NCBI RefSeq assembly: GCF_002863865.1
Contig: NZ_CP022684.1
Span: 3,787,990-3,851,989 of the forward strand
Length of the DNA stretch: 64,000 bases
Reading direction: 5' to 3'
DNA from: Ketobacter alkanivorans
GTDB lineage: Bacteria > Pseudomonadota > Gammaproteobacteria > Pseudomonadales > Ketobacteraceae
Shown here in pieces: positions 1 through 8,314 of the stretch (the stretch's first letter is position 1; the number at the start of each line of letters is the position of its first letter). Made by a program: the position numbers and the translations under genes. Below the pieces are notes generated by a model. That model was given only the letters and a program-made list of their open reading frames with translations. It did not search any database and had not been told where the DNA came from.

Positions 1-55
1 TACGGTGGTGGGTTGGGTCTTTAACGGGTTACATTTTTCTATCTAGGAGAACCTG

Positions 56-292
56 ATGAAAAACATCAAAGTGCTGGGCAGTGGGTGCAGTAAGTGCACT
101 AAGACCGCAGACAGTATCGAACACATTGCCTCAGAGCTGGAAGTGGCGGTCACGGTCATCAAAGAGACTCGTCCGGAAGTCATTATGGGCTATGGAGTGA
201 TGTCCACACCGGCGGTGGTTGTGGATGAGGTGCTGGTGCACAGTGGTTCGATTCCTCATCGGGCCGAGATTGAATCCTGGCTAACTGCGTAA
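56..292 (+). CDS. Thioredoxin-like small redox-active disulfide protein
   Basis: A 78-residue protein with a thioredoxin-like fold pattern: beta strand, then Cys-Ser-Lys-Cys at residues 10-13, and a cis-Pro-like segment STPAVVVD near residue 52. This matches the small redox-active disulfide family often encoded beside arsenic or permease genes. The AGGAGA ribosome site 5 bases before the ATG supports the start. It lies 32 bases before the GAPDH gene, on the same strand as GAPDH and arsJ, so it is probably the first visible gene of an arsenic-resistance operon that begins outside the window. A role in thiol reduction during arsenic stress is inference. Confidence 0.8.
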   Translation: MKNIKVLGSGCSKCTKTADSIEHIASELEVAVTVIKETRPEVIMGYGVMSTPAVVVDEVLVHSGSIPHRAEIESWLTA

Positions 293-324
293 GCGGTGAG
301 CCATACACGTTAGGATGTAGCAAC

Positions 325-1335
325 ATGACGATAAGAATTGGTATCAATGGATTTGGCCGGATGGGTCGGTTAACACTGCGAGCGTTGTTTGAAAAGGCTG
401 ATGTGATTATCCAGCGCATCAACGATCCGGCGGGGGATGCAGCGACCCTGGCCCACCTGTTGAATTTTGATTCCGTGCACGGTCGTTGGCAGCACGAGGC
501 AACTTACAGTGCGCAGGCCATGATCATTCAGGGCCACAGCATCCCCTGCAGCCGCAATAAAGAGATCAGCGCCACAGACTGGTCGGATTGTGATGTGGTG
601 ATCGAAGCCTCGGGCAAGATGAAAACCAAAGCGGTGCTGCAGGGCTATCTGGATCAGGGCGTAAAGCGGGTGGTGGTGACGGCACCGGTGAAAGAAGACG
701 GTGTGCTCAATGTGGTGATGGGGGTGAATGATCAGTTATACGATCCTAAGCAGCACTCCATTGTGACGGCAGCTTCCTGCACCACCAATTGTTTGGCACC
801 GGTGGTGAAAGTGATTCATGAACAGCTCGGCATTGTGCATGGCTCCATGACGACCATCCATAGCATCACCAACACCCAGACTATTCTGGATGCGCCCCAT
901 AAAGATTTGCGTCGGGCTCGAGCCTGCGGTATGAGTCTGATTCCCACCAGCACCGGTTCGGCTACCGCTATTACTCACATTTTTCCTGAGCTTAAAGGGA
1001 AATTGAATGGTCATGCGGTACGGGTGCCACTGGCCAATGCTTCTCTGACGGATTGTGTGTTCGAAGTAAAGCGTGCAACCACGGAAGAAGAAGTGAACGG
1101 GCTTTTAAAACAGGCCGCCGAGAATGAATTAAAAGATATCCTCGGTTATGAGGAGCGCCCACTGGTGTCCATCGATTACAGGACTGACCCGCGTTCCAGT
1201 ATTATTGATGCGCTGTCCACTATGGTGGTGAATGGTACGCAGGTGAAACTGTATGCGTGGTACGACAATGAGTGGGGGTACGCCAACCGCACCGTCGAGC
1301 TGGCGCTGAAAGTAGCGCAGATGGATCGGGTGTAA
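325..1335 (+). CDS. ArsJ-associated glyceraldehyde-3-phosphate dehydrogenase
   Basis: A 336-residue type I GAPDH. The N-terminal Rossmann motif is [10 protein letters not shown] and the catalytic motif is ASCTTNC (Cys near residue 153), with the usual C-terminal WYDNEWGY. In arsenic operons this enzyme uses arsenate in place of phosphate and makes the unstable 1-arseno-3-phosphoglycerate, which ArsJ exports. The start is an ATG preceded by AGGA at 312-315. The arsJ start codon follows only 3 bases after the stop, so the two are almost certainly co-translated. It could also act in central metabolism, but the immediate ArsJ neighbour argues for arsenate resistance. Confidence 0.9.
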   Translation: MTIRIGINGFGRMGRLTLRALFEKADVIIQRINDPAGDAATLAHLLNFDSVHGRWQHEATYSAQAMIIQGHSIPCSRNKEISATDWSDCDVVIEASGKMKTKAVLQGYLDQGVKRVVVTAPVKEDGVLNVVMGVNDQLYDPKQHSIVTAASCTTNCLAPVVKVIHEQLGIVHGSMTTIHSITNTQTILDAPHKDLRRARACGMSLIPTSTGSATAITHIFPELKGKLNGHAVRVPLANASLTDCVFEVKRATTEEEVNGLLKQAAENELKDILGYEERPLVSIDYRTDPRSSIIDALSTMVVNGTQVKLYAWYDNEWGYANRTVELALKVAQMDRV

Positions 1336-1338
1336 GCG

Positions 1339-2577
1339 ATGCAGTGGTGGTCGCGCTTGGCGCCTGAGATCCGCCAGTACATGCTGGTGACTGGTAATTA
1401 TTGGGCATTTACCCTCACAGACGGTGCCCTGCGTATGTTGGTGGTGCTGCACTTTCACGAGTTGGGCTACCAGCCGCTGGAGATCGCGCTTCTGTTCCTG
1501 TTCTACGAGTTTTTTGGTGTGGTCACCAATTTGACCGGGGGCTGGCTGGGGGCGCGCTTAGGGCTGAATCGCACCATGAACCTGGGTTTGTTTTTACAGG
1601 TGATTGCGCTGGTAATGTTGCTGGTGCCAGCAACCATGCTGACGGTGCCTTGGGTCATGGCTGCGCAGGCGTTGTCCGGTATTGCTAAAGATCTGAACAA
1701 GATGAGTGCCAAGAGCGCTATCAAGATGCTGGTGCCTGCAGAGGCGCAGGGTACGCTGTATAAGTGGGTGGCGATTCTTACCGGTTCGAAAAACGCGTTG
1801 AAAGGCGTGGGTTTCTTCATGGGGGGAGCCCTGCTCATGGTGTTGGGCTTTCAATGGGCTGTTGCCGTTATGGCGGGCGTGTTGGCACTGATCTGGGTAC
1901 TGAGCATGTTGTTTCTGCGCCGCGACCTGGGTAAAGCCAAAAGCAAACCTAAGTTTACCCAGATCTTCTCCAAAAGCCGGGCGGTTAATACACTATCGGC
2001 AGCGCGCCTGTTTCTGTTTGGCGCCAGAGACATATGGTTTGTCGTGGCGTTGCCGGTATATCTGTCGGTATCATTTAATTGGAGCTTCTGGCAGGTAGGC
2101 GGCTTTTTGGCGCTCTGGATCATTGGTTATGGCGTGGTACAGACTCAGGCCCCTCGTCTCACCGGTAACGCCCAGGGGCGTCTTCCCGATGGCAAGGCGG
2201 CTGTAGTTTGGGCGTTGGGGTTGTCGGTGATACCGGGGGCGATCGCGCTGTTGCTGTTCTATCAATGGCAGCCTCAGGTGAGTGTGGTTGGGGGGCTGTT
2301 GCTGTTTGGCGTTGCGTTTGCCATTAATTCATCGCTGCACAGTTATCTGATTGTCAGTTACGCGGACGAGGATGGGGTTTCGCTGGATGTAGGGTTTTAC
2401 TACATGGCGAATGCCATGGGGCGCTTGCTGGGTACGCTGCTTTCCGGGTGGCTGTTTCAGGCCTATGGGCTTGAGGTATGTTTGCTTGCCTCTAGTGGGT
2501 TTGTATTGGTGGCGATGTTGCTGTCGTTGGGCTTGCCCCGCCATGGAGGCGATTTGAGTTCAGTCGGTTCAAGATAA
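1339..2577 (+). CDS. arsJ: Organoarsenical efflux MFS transporter ArsJ
   Basis: A 412-residue, very hydrophobic major-facilitator protein with about 11-12 predicted membrane helices. The N-terminus (residues about 8-60: PEIRQYMLVTGNYWAFTLTD, then FYEFFGVVTNLTGGWLGAR) is typical of ArsJ. The family exports 1-arseno-3-phosphoglycerate made by the adjacent GAPDH, giving arsenate resistance without reduction to arsenite. It starts 3 bases after the GAPDH stop. Assignment rests on sequence pattern and the diagnostic GAPDH-ArsJ pairing. Confidence 0.9.
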   Translation: MQWWSRLAPEIRQYMLVTGNYWAFTLTDGALRMLVVLHFHELGYQPLEIALLFLFYEFFGVVTNLTGGWLGARLGLNRTMNLGLFLQVIALVMLLVPATMLTVPWVMAAQALSGIAKDLNKMSAKSAIKMLVPAEAQGTLYKWVAILTGSKNALKGVGFFMGGALLMVLGFQWAVAVMAGVLALIWVLSMLFLRRDLGKAKSKPKFTQIFSKSRAVNTLSAARLFLFGARDIWFVVALPVYLSVSFNWSFWQVGGFLALWIIGYGVVQTQAPRLTGNAQGRLPDGKAAVVWALGLSVIPGAIALLLFYQWQPQVSVVGGLLLFGVAFAINSSLHSYLIVSYADEDGVSLDVGFYYMANAMGRLLGTLLSGWLFQAYGLEVCLLASSGFVLVAMLLSLGLPRHGGDLSSVGSR

Positions 2578-2598
2578 TAACTAATGGAGTAGAAACGA

Positions 2599-3207
2599 AT
2601 GCAGATGACAAAAGTAATAAAAAGCAGGCTAGGAATTCTGATGTTGGGAGCCCTCCTGCTATCGGCTTGTGGCCAGGACAGCGCTGAGCCTGTTTTTTAT
2701 GATGAGAGCCGCTTATATAAGTTGCCATATCAATGGGATGAAAGCCGGTTTGTTATTCAGGGTTACGATGGTCCTTTTGGGCATTATGGTTATGAGTTAG
2801 ATTTTGTCATGCCGGTCGGTTCCTTGGTGTTGGCTGCTCGTTCAGGTGTGGTGATGAGGGTGAATGACTCTAATAATGGGAGTTGCCCAATACAGAAAAA
2901 TTGTGCCAATAACTACATTAGCGTTGATCATTTGGATGGAACGTATGCTGACTATCTTCACATCAAGCAAGATGGTGCTTGTGTGATGCCGGGTCAAACA
3001 GTGGAGCAAGGTGATGCCATAGCACTATCAGGTAACGTTGGCATCAGTGTTTTGCCTCATTTGCATATAGGTATCTCGACGTTGGACGGGCAGCCACCGA
3101 CTTTTGTTGACGTGAACCAAAAGGGTACCGGTATTCCTAAGCAAGGCACCCATTACCGTTCAGCCAATGAATTGAATGTTGATTACTGCTTGCTCTTAGA
3201 TGAGTGA
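2599..3207 (+). CDS. M23-family peptidase-like lipoprotein
   Basis: A 202-residue protein with a lipoprotein signal: a positively charged start, a hydrophobic run, and lipobox LSAC with Cys near residue 24. The mature part is an M23/LytM-like domain: HYGYELD (H-x5-D zinc site), a PVGS..AARSG segment, and the second zinc motif HLH within PHLHIGIS. M23 enzymes cut peptidoglycan peptide bridges. Two extra Cys in NGSCPIQKNC may form a disulfide. The start follows GGAG at 2586-2589. It is just downstream of arsJ but functionally unrelated; whether it shares the transcript is unknown. It converges with panC. Confidence 0.75.
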   Translation: MQMTKVIKSRLGILMLGALLLSACGQDSAEPVFYDESRLYKLPYQWDESRFVIQGYDGPFGHYGYELDFVMPVGSLVLAARSGVVMRVNDSNNGSCPIQKNCANNYISVDHLDGTYADYLHIKQDGACVMPGQTVEQGDAIALSGNVGISVLPHLHIGISTLDGQPPTFVDVNQKGTGIPKQGTHYRSANELNVDYCLLLDE

Positions 3208-3212
3208 GCCGA

Positions 3213-3238
3213 GGGCTAATCCAATACGGGGTTAGCCC
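3213..3238. terminator. Hairpin between converging genes
   Basis: A 10-bp stem (3213-3222 with 3229-3238, one G-U pair) and a 6-base loop, placed between the converging M23 and panC genes. There is no strong T-run on either side, so a shared bidirectional terminator is plausible but not proven. Confidence 0.45.
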
Positions 3239-3242
3239 GAGT

Positions 3243-4091
3243 TCACAGCTTAAAGTCGATATTATCAATCAGTCGGGCCTTTCCCATGCGAGCGACAGCA
3301 AGAATCACAAGATCTTTATTGTCGGGGGTGGCGGGCTCCAGGGTGTCGGCCCGGCAGACGCTGAAGTACTCGGGTTCAAACCCCGCTGCAGCCAGTTTTG
3401 CATTGGCTTGTTGGCTTATGGCGTCGTAATCCCTTGCGCCATTACAGATTTGTTCTTTGGCCGCTTGCAGGCACTGATACAGGGTGGCTCCTCGCTGCTT
3501 TTCGTCGTCAGTTAGATAGCCATTACGGGAACTCATGGCCAAGCCATTGGCTTCGCGTACGGTTTCCACCCCGATGATCTCAATGCCAAAACACAGTGCG
3601 GTGGTCATGCGACGGATCACCGCCAGTTGCTGGAAATCCTTCTTGCCGAACAGAGCTACATCCGGCAGCACGATGTTAAATAGTTTGCTGACCACGGTGG
3701 AGACGCCGTCGAAATGACCGGGGCGGGCGGCACCGCAATGGCGGTCAGTAATTTCCGTGACCACGACCTTGGCCCACTTATCCTGATCGCCGGGGTACAT
3801 TTCAGTCACTGGCGGAGCAAACAGCAGATGGCATCCCGCGGCTTCCAGCTTGGCGGCATCCGCTTCCAATGTGCGTGGATAGCTGTCGAAGTCCTCGCCG
3901 GGGCCAAACTGGGTGGGGTTCACAAAGACGCTGGACACCATGATGTCCGCCTGCTTTAGCCCTTCAGTGATCAGGGAGATGTGACCTGCGTGCAAGTTGC
4001 CCATGGTGGGCACGAAGCCGATACGTTTGCCCGCCATGCGCTGACGGTGTACTTCGTTGCGTAGCTCTTGAATGGTGTGGACAGTTTTCAT
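3243..4091 (-). CDS. panC: Pantothenate synthetase (pantoate-beta-alanine ligase)
   Basis: A 282-residue enzyme joining pantoate and beta-alanine with ATP to make pantothenate, in the cytoplasm. Visible motifs are PTMGNLHAGH (the ATP-binding HxGH-type signature, residues about 28-37), FVNPTQFGPGEDFDSYPRT, and the late SSRNGYL segment with the KMSKS-like role. Length is normal for the family. The ATG overlaps the panB stop as ATGA, so the pair is translationally coupled. It is the last gene of pcnB-folK-dNK-panB-panC. Confidence 0.97.
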   Translation of the reverse strand: MKTVHTIQELRNEVHRQRMAGKRIGFVPTMGNLHAGHISLITEGLKQADIMVSSVFVNPTQFGPGEDFDSYPRTLEADAAKLEAAGCHLLFAPPVTEMYPGDQDKWAKVVVTEITDRHCGAARPGHFDGVSTVVSKLFNIVLPDVALFGKKDFQQLAVIRRMTTALCFGIEIIGVETVREANGLAMSSRNGYLTDDEKQRGATLYQCLQAAKEQICNGARDYDAISQQANAKLAAAGFEPEYFSVCRADTLEPATPDNKDLVILAVARMGKARLIDNIDFKL

Positions 4092-4885
4092 CAGGCGAAT
4101 CCGTGCTCAGGGCCGGGGAAAGTACCGCTTTTAACCGCGGCGACGTAGGCTGCGATGGCACCTTGAATGCTGCCATCGCCTTCTGGCATGAAATTCTTTA
4201 CGAATTTGGCAGGCTTGCGTGTGGTGGCGCCAAGCATATCGTGCAGCACTAGAACTTGCGCGTCCGAGGAGGGGCCCGCTCCGATGCCGATGACGGGGAT
4301 GGATACTTTGGTCATGATCAGTTCCATCAGATCCGAGGGGATGCATTCATACAGAAGAATGGCTGCCCCGGCTTCTTCGGCAGCGATGGAATCACGGATC
4401 AGGGCATCCCGTTCTGCCGGGTCTCTGCCTTGTACTTTGTAGCCGCCGAATTTGTTAACGGATTGAGGGGTAAGACCAAGATGAATGCAGACAGGAACAC
4501 CACGCTCAGAGAGTTTTTTTACGCTGTCTTTCAGCCAGGCGCCGCCTTCGAGTTTTACGACATGAGCACCGGCTCGCATCAGCGCGGCACAGCTGTCGAA
4601 GGTCTGCTCTTCGGTGGCGTAGGTCATGAATGGCAGGTCGGCCATGATCAGCGCGCCCTGATTGCCTCGGCGTACGCACTGGGTGTGATAAATCATGTCC
4701 TGCAGGGTGACGGGCACCGTGCTGTCATGACCCTGCAAGACGTTACCCAGGGAATCACCCACTAACAGTACTTCCACTCCTGCGCTGCTGGCCAGGTTGG
4801 AAAAGGTGCTGTCGTAGGCGGTCAGGCAGGTGAATTTGGTGCCTTCCTGCTTGAGCTTGTTGAGTGTGGACAGGGTGATTGCCAT
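4091..4885 (-). CDS. panB: Ketopantoate hydroxymethyltransferase
   Basis: A 264-residue enzyme that transfers a hydroxymethyl group from methylene-tetrahydrofolate to ketoisovalerate, the first committed step to pantothenate. It shows the family signature [38 protein letters not shown] and the metal-binding Asp/Glu residues in VKLEGG. Full length. It overlaps panC by one base (ATGA) and follows the nucleoside kinase after a 63-base gap, so it belongs to the same operon. It uses folate made through the upstream FolK. Confidence 0.97.
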   Translation of the reverse strand: MAITLSTLNKLKQEGTKFTCLTAYDSTFSNLASSAGVEVLLVGDSLGNVLQGHDSTVPVTLQDMIYHTQCVRRGNQGALIMADLPFMTYATEEQTFDSCAALMRAGAHVVKLEGGAWLKDSVKKLSERGVPVCIHLGLTPQSVNKFGGYKVQGRDPAERDALIRDSIAAEEAGAAILLYECIPSDLMELIMTKVSIPVIGIGAGPSSDAQVLVLHDMLGATTRKPAKFVKNFMPEGDGSIQGAIAAYVAAVKSGTFPGPEHGFA

Positions 4886-4948
4886 GATGAGTGATGCTCC
4901 CTCTGTGTTGCTTTGCGCGTGGACGTGGCAGCGAGGCTACCTCTGTGT

Positions 4949-5584
4949 TCACGGCAGGTTAGTGGCTGGATTGAAGTAATGTCGGCCACTGCGAATGGAC
5001 TGAATATACTCCACCAGATTTTCATAGTCACGGGTGCTTTCCGCCAAGTTGATGTGGGCGGTATTGACCATCAGTAAAGGTGATTCGTTGTAGCGCAGAA
5101 AAAAATCGATGTAGGCTTCGCTGAGCCGGTTGAGGTATTCGTCTGTAATCTCCTGCTCGCAAGGGATGCCGCGCCGGGTGATCCGCTGTTGCAGAATATC
5201 GACGGGGGCTTGCAGATAAATCACCAAATCGGGCTTGGGGATGTCGGAAATGACATGCTGATAGACTTTTTCGTAGAGGCTGAATTCGTCGTTGTCCAGG
5301 GTCAGGCTGGCAAACAGGCGATCTTTGTGGATCAGAAAGTCCGCTACCCTGACTGGCTGGAAAAGGTCGTTCTGTCGCAATTCGTTCAGTTGCTCTGAGC
5401 GCTGTAGCAGAAAGTAAAGCTGGGTTTGCATCGCCCACTGTTTGGGGTTGCTGTAGAAGCGCTCCAAAAAAGGGTTCTCGCTGGCACCTTCCAGCAACAG
5501 GTCGTAGCCGAAGGTGTTGGCCAGTTTGCGGGTCAATGTGGTTTTGCCTACGCCGATGGGGCCTTCTACCACAATAAACTTCAT
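4949..5584 (-). CDS. Deoxynucleoside kinase
   Basis: A 211-residue kinase from the ATG at 5584 (MKFIVVEG); an in-frame extension to 5620 would run into folK and lacks family similarity. The P-loop is GPIGVGKTT near residue 9, followed by ENPFLERFY and a DFLIHKDRLF segment (the DR(S/L) motif region), then the Arg-rich lid RITRRGIP. The family phosphorylates deoxynucleosides for salvage. The start codon lies 2 bases after the folK stop. Substrate (dA, dG or broad) cannot be read from the sequence. Its place between folK and panB differs from the usual Pseudomonas order. Confidence 0.85.
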   Translation of the reverse strand: MKFIVVEGPIGVGKTTLTRKLANTFGYDLLLEGASENPFLERFYSNPKQWAMQTQLYFLLQRSEQLNELRQNDLFQPVRVADFLIHKDRLFASLTLDNDEFSLYEKVYQHVISDIPKPDLVIYLQAPVDILQQRITRRGIPCEQEITDEYLNRLSEAYIDFFLRYNESPLLMVNTAHINLAESTRDYENLVEYIQSIRSGRHYFNPATNLP

Positions 5585-5586
5585 GC

Positions 5587-6087
5587 TCAAGCCTCGGTTG
5601 TGTCGTCCGGCAGGGGCCACAGCCCCTGCTTGCTTGTTGCGGCCAGCAGTGCTGCCACGCTGGTGCCATCAGGCAATAGCAGTGCGGCATTCAGGTCCAG
5701 CAGCGGCTGCAGTACAAAGTTGCGCTCCCGGGCGCGGGGATGAGGCACTTGTAAGCGCTGTGTGCTGATGACATCATTGTTGAACAGAAGGATATCCAGA
5801 TCCAGTGTTCGGGGTACCCATTGTTCTGGGCCGCGAATGCGCCCCTGGCCTTGTTCTATGGCCTGCAATTCGTCCAGTACGCTGTGGGCATCCAGTGTGG
5901 TGTGGAGCAGGGCTGCGGCATTCACGTAGTCTGGCTGTTGGCCAGGGCCAACCGCGCTGCTGCCATAAAAGGGAGAAACCGCAATCAGTTGCATGTTTGG
6001 AATAAGGCGGATGCTGGCAATGGCTTGTCGCAGCTGCTGGGCGGGGGTTTTAAGGTTGCTGCCCAGGCCGATGTAGACCTTGTTCAT
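5587..6087 (-). CDS. folK: HPPK, folate pyrophosphokinase
   Basis: A 166-residue 2-amino-4-hydroxy-6-hydroxymethyldihydropteridine pyrophosphokinase, which activates the pterin precursor for dihydropteroate synthesis. Motifs: YIGLGSNL at the start, SPFYGSSAVGPGQQPDYVN, and the signature RTLDLDILLF followed by PHPRARERNFVLQPL. Normal length. The ATG overlaps the pcnB stop by one base, giving translational coupling, and its stop is followed at once by the nucleoside kinase. Confidence 0.97.
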   Translation of the reverse strand: MNKVYIGLGSNLKTPAQQLRQAIASIRLIPNMQLIAVSPFYGSSAVGPGQQPDYVNAAALLHTTLDAHSVLDELQAIEQGQGRIRGPEQWVPRTLDLDILLFNNDVISTQRLQVPHPRARERNFVLQPLLDLNAALLLPDGTSVAALLAATSKQGLWPLPDDTTEA

Positions 6088-7445
6088 TACGCGTTTGGTG
6101 TGTTGTTACGGCGAGATTTGTTGTAGCGACGGCGACGGGGCTTTTTGCCTCCACCAAGGGATTGGCACATCTTGGTGCGTTCGCTTTGATCCGCTTCCTG
6201 GTATTGTGTCCACCATTCGCCCAGACCAGCTTCGGTTTCGCCTGCTTCTTCACGCAGTAACAGCATGTCGTAGGCAGCGCGGAAGCGAGGGTTCTGAATT
6301 AAGCCTTCACAGCGTTTGACTGAGCGCATGGCGAGGCGCCCTTGTAGTTCCCAGATCTCGCGCATGGGCAGACCAAAGCGTTTGGGGATCGAGGTGTGCT
6401 GTGCTTGCTTGTTGATGACTTTTTGAATGGCTTTTTGCAGTGCCGGGGCTGCATGCATTCCGTCTTCCTGAGCTTTACGCCACTCTTTCTGCAGTGGCCC
6501 CCACAGTAACACGGCTAATAAAAATGCAGGTGTTACCGGTTTACCTTCTGCAAGCCGGTTATCGGTATTGCGCAGAGCAATTTCGATCATGCGCTGCATG
6601 CCGGGTTCATCGTTACTGTCGGGTGATGAGAGGGGGAAAAGCCAGCGGGCGAGGTCGTATTGCACCAGCAAAGGCCAGACCGCTTGGGCGTGGCCGCTTA
6701 AGAACAGTTTTAATACTTCCTCAAACAGTCGGGCGGCGGGGATTAACCCCAGCAGTTCAGACAATTGGATGATGGGGGCTGCGGTGCGAGGTTCGATGGT
6801 AAAATCAAGTTTGGCGGCAAACCGCACGGCCCGTAACATCCGTACCGGGTCTTCGCGATAGCGTTGCTCGGGATCACCGATCAGGCGCAGGGTCTGGTGT
6901 TGGATATCTTCGTACCCGTTTACAAAATCCAATACCGCACCATCGGTGTGGCGGTAATAGAGGGCGTTGGCGGTAAAGTCACGCCTTATGGCGTCTTCAT
7001 CCAGGGTGCCGAATACGTTGTCCCGTAGCAGCATGCCCTCTTCGGACTGAGATGAGTGGTTTGCGTTCTCTTCGGCTTTGCCGTGGCTGGCCCGAAACGT
7101 GGCGACTTCTATGATTTCGCGGCCAAAGCGCACGTGGGCCAGGCGGAATCGTCTACCTATCAAGCGGCAGTTGCGGGAAAATACGGCCTTGATCTGCTCT
7201 GGAGTGGCGCTGGTGGCAATATCAAAGTCTTTAGGGTGCATGCCAATCAGGCCATCACGGATGGAGCCGCCTACCAGATAGGCTTCGTAACCGGCATCAG
7301 TCAACCCATCGAGCACGCTGTATACACTGCGGCCAATATCTTCTTCGGGGAAATGGTGCTGGCCACGGGGGATCACCCGGACGCTGGTTTTACCTGCGTT
7401 ACCGGAGATTAAGCCTTTGATTTTTTTGATAAGCCTTTTGGGCAT
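6087..7445 (-). CDS. pcnB: Poly(A) polymerase I
   Basis: A 452-residue member of the class II nucleotidyltransferases. It adds poly(A) tails that promote RNA decay. Motifs: LVGGSIRD, DFDIAT (catalytic aspartates), RRFRLAHVRFG, then RDFTANAL and the RMLRAVRFAAKL helix. The C-terminus is basic (KKPRRRRYNKSRRNN), as in PcnB. It heads the folK-dNK-panB-panC operon and starts about 100 bases downstream of the CrcZ-like RNA terminator, the same placement as in Pseudomonas. Confidence 0.95.
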   Translation of the reverse strand: MPKRLIKKIKGLISGNAGKTSVRVIPRGQHHFPEEDIGRSVYSVLDGLTDAGYEAYLVGGSIRDGLIGMHPKDFDIATSATPEQIKAVFSRNCRLIGRRFRLAHVRFGREIIEVATFRASHGKAEENANHSSQSEEGMLLRDNVFGTLDEDAIRRDFTANALYYRHTDGAVLDFVNGYEDIQHQTLRLIGDPEQRYREDPVRMLRAVRFAAKLDFTIEPRTAAPIIQLSELLGLIPAARLFEEVLKLFLSGHAQAVWPLLVQYDLARWLFPLSSPDSNDEPGMQRMIEIALRNTDNRLAEGKPVTPAFLLAVLLWGPLQKEWRKAQEDGMHAAPALQKAIQKVINKQAQHTSIPKRFGLPMREIWELQGRLAMRSVKRCEGLIQNPRFRAAYDMLLLREEAGETEAGLGEWWTQYQEADQSERTKMCQSLGGGKKPRRRRYNKSRRNNTPNA

Positions 7446-7548
7446 ACTACGGGTTGGCTATCCGTGTTAGTTGAATTTGGGATCGTTCGCGCAGAGATTC
7501 TAACACTGAGTACGTAAAGGAATACACTCTATTCAATAGCATGTGGCT

Positions 7549-7584
7549 AAAAAGCAAAAAGGGAAAGCCTTTCGACTTTCCCTT
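7549..7584 (-). terminator. Intrinsic terminator of the CrcZ-like RNA
   Basis: Minus-strand stem AAGGGAAAG/CTTTCCCTT (7576-7584 with 7559-7567), 8-base loop, followed by TTTGCTTTTT. It is a good rho-independent terminator just before the pcnB leader. Confidence 0.85.
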
Positions 7585-7947
7585 ACGCTTCATGCTTATA
7601 ATAGTTTTTATAGAAGCTCTATTCTTTTCTGACTGGGCCCGAAGGCCCAGTCTTGTGCCGACTCTTATTGTTGTTTTTTTGCGATCTGTTTTTGTTTTTA
7701 TTATCGCGTTTCTTATTTTTATTGTTTTACTTTTTTATTGGTGGTTGCGGCAGTAAGAGGGATCTTTCAATCTAAGCCATTTATTATTATTGTTTATATG
7801 GCTCACAACCCTGGGGTTGTCCTCTTTCTGTATGCCACTCAAAAAGTGACCACCGAGCTTTATTATTATTGTTGTTATCGCTCTCGACTGTTCAAGGGGG
7901 CCATTTATTATTGTTATTAGTTATGTCTGGCTGATCCTTGTTGGTAC
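7549..7947 (-). ncRNA. crcZ: CrcZ-like Hfq/Crc decoy small RNA
   Basis: This region between cbrB and pcnB has no credible protein gene. Read on the minus strand it gives a transcript of about 400 nt, from about 12 bases after a sigma-54 promoter to an intrinsic terminator. It carries about six A-rich (ARN)n tracts: at 7903-7922, 7859-7878, 7779-7797, 7707-7741, 7684-7705 and 7660-7682, for example AACAATAATAATAAATGG. These match the CA motifs that bind the Hfq distal face with Crc. It also has a 9-bp hairpin closed by a UUCG loop (7631-7652) and an ACAACCC/GGGTTGT stem (7805-7820). Pseudomonas crcZ has this locus, size, promoter type and motif count. Function here is inferred from these parallels. 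Confidence 0.85.
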
Positions 7948-7950
7948 GCT

Positions 7951-7975
7951 AGATATATAGCAGGGCGCGTGCCAA
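7951..7975 (-). promoter_or_regulatory. Sigma-54 promoter of the CrcZ-like RNA
   Basis: On the minus strand TTGGCACGCGCCCTGCTA has GG (7973-7972) and GC (7961-7960) exactly 10 bases apart, matching the -24/-12 consensus TTGGCACG-N4-TTGC closely. Predicted start of transcription is about 7946-7948. It lies downstream of cbrB, which encodes a sigma-54 activator. Confidence 0.85.
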
Positions 7976-8020
7976 CTCGGCCGAAAATAAATTATTTGTT
8001 AAATAACAGTAGGTTATGAT

Positions 8021-8287
8021 TGTTACCGTCTGTAAGTGGGGTGAAAAGTCAATATTCTGTTACCTGAAAACTGTGTATGTGTTTCCTTTTGTGTGTAGAG
8101 CGGTAACACTTGTGTGTGGAGTACCGTCGGTAACACGCACGTTACGCTTGGTAAAATTTGTTAACAATTCAAGGTTTTGAGGGCGGTAAAGCTCGATGCC
8201 CTTAGGGGCAAGGCGTTATTTTCATCGAATGGGTGTTTTGTACGGTAACATTCCGTAACATAAGGTCAAAAAATAGACAGTTGTTAC
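8021..8287. promoter_or_regulatory. Cluster of TGTTAC/GTAACA half-sites (candidate CbrB UAS)
   Basis: Seven exact half-sites lie upstream of the sigma-54 promoter: TGTTAC at 8021, 8058 and 8282, and GTAACA at 8103, 8130, 8245 and 8255, plus near matches at 8140 and 8159. In Pseudomonas, CbrB is reported to bind paired TGTTAC and GTAACA elements in front of crcZ. The 8245 and 8255 copies are exactly 10 bp apart, and the segments near 8090-8109 and 8109-8136 form an imperfect direct repeat. The exact paired spacing reported in Pseudomonas is not seen here, so the architecture may differ. Confidence 0.7.
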
Positions 8288-8314
8288 CGGTAGAAAAGTG
8301 ACGGTATTCCGTCT

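Noticed and set aside
7541-7920. Two plus-strand ORFs of 71 and 60 codons rich in Leu, Ile, Phe and Tyr.
   Set aside because: They are the complement of the A-rich decoy RNA tracts; hydrophobicity arises from TTATTATT repeats, with no ribosome site.
7660-7922. Regular TTATTATT tracts first suspected to be a CRISPR array or microsatellite.
   Set aside because: Spacing is irregular and the units are not identical; the promoter, terminator and location fit a CrcZ-type RNA better.
8021-8287. GTAACA repeats considered as a replication iteron cluster.
   Set aside because: No plasmid or replication gene nearby; adjacent sigma-54 promoter and CbrB gene explain them better.
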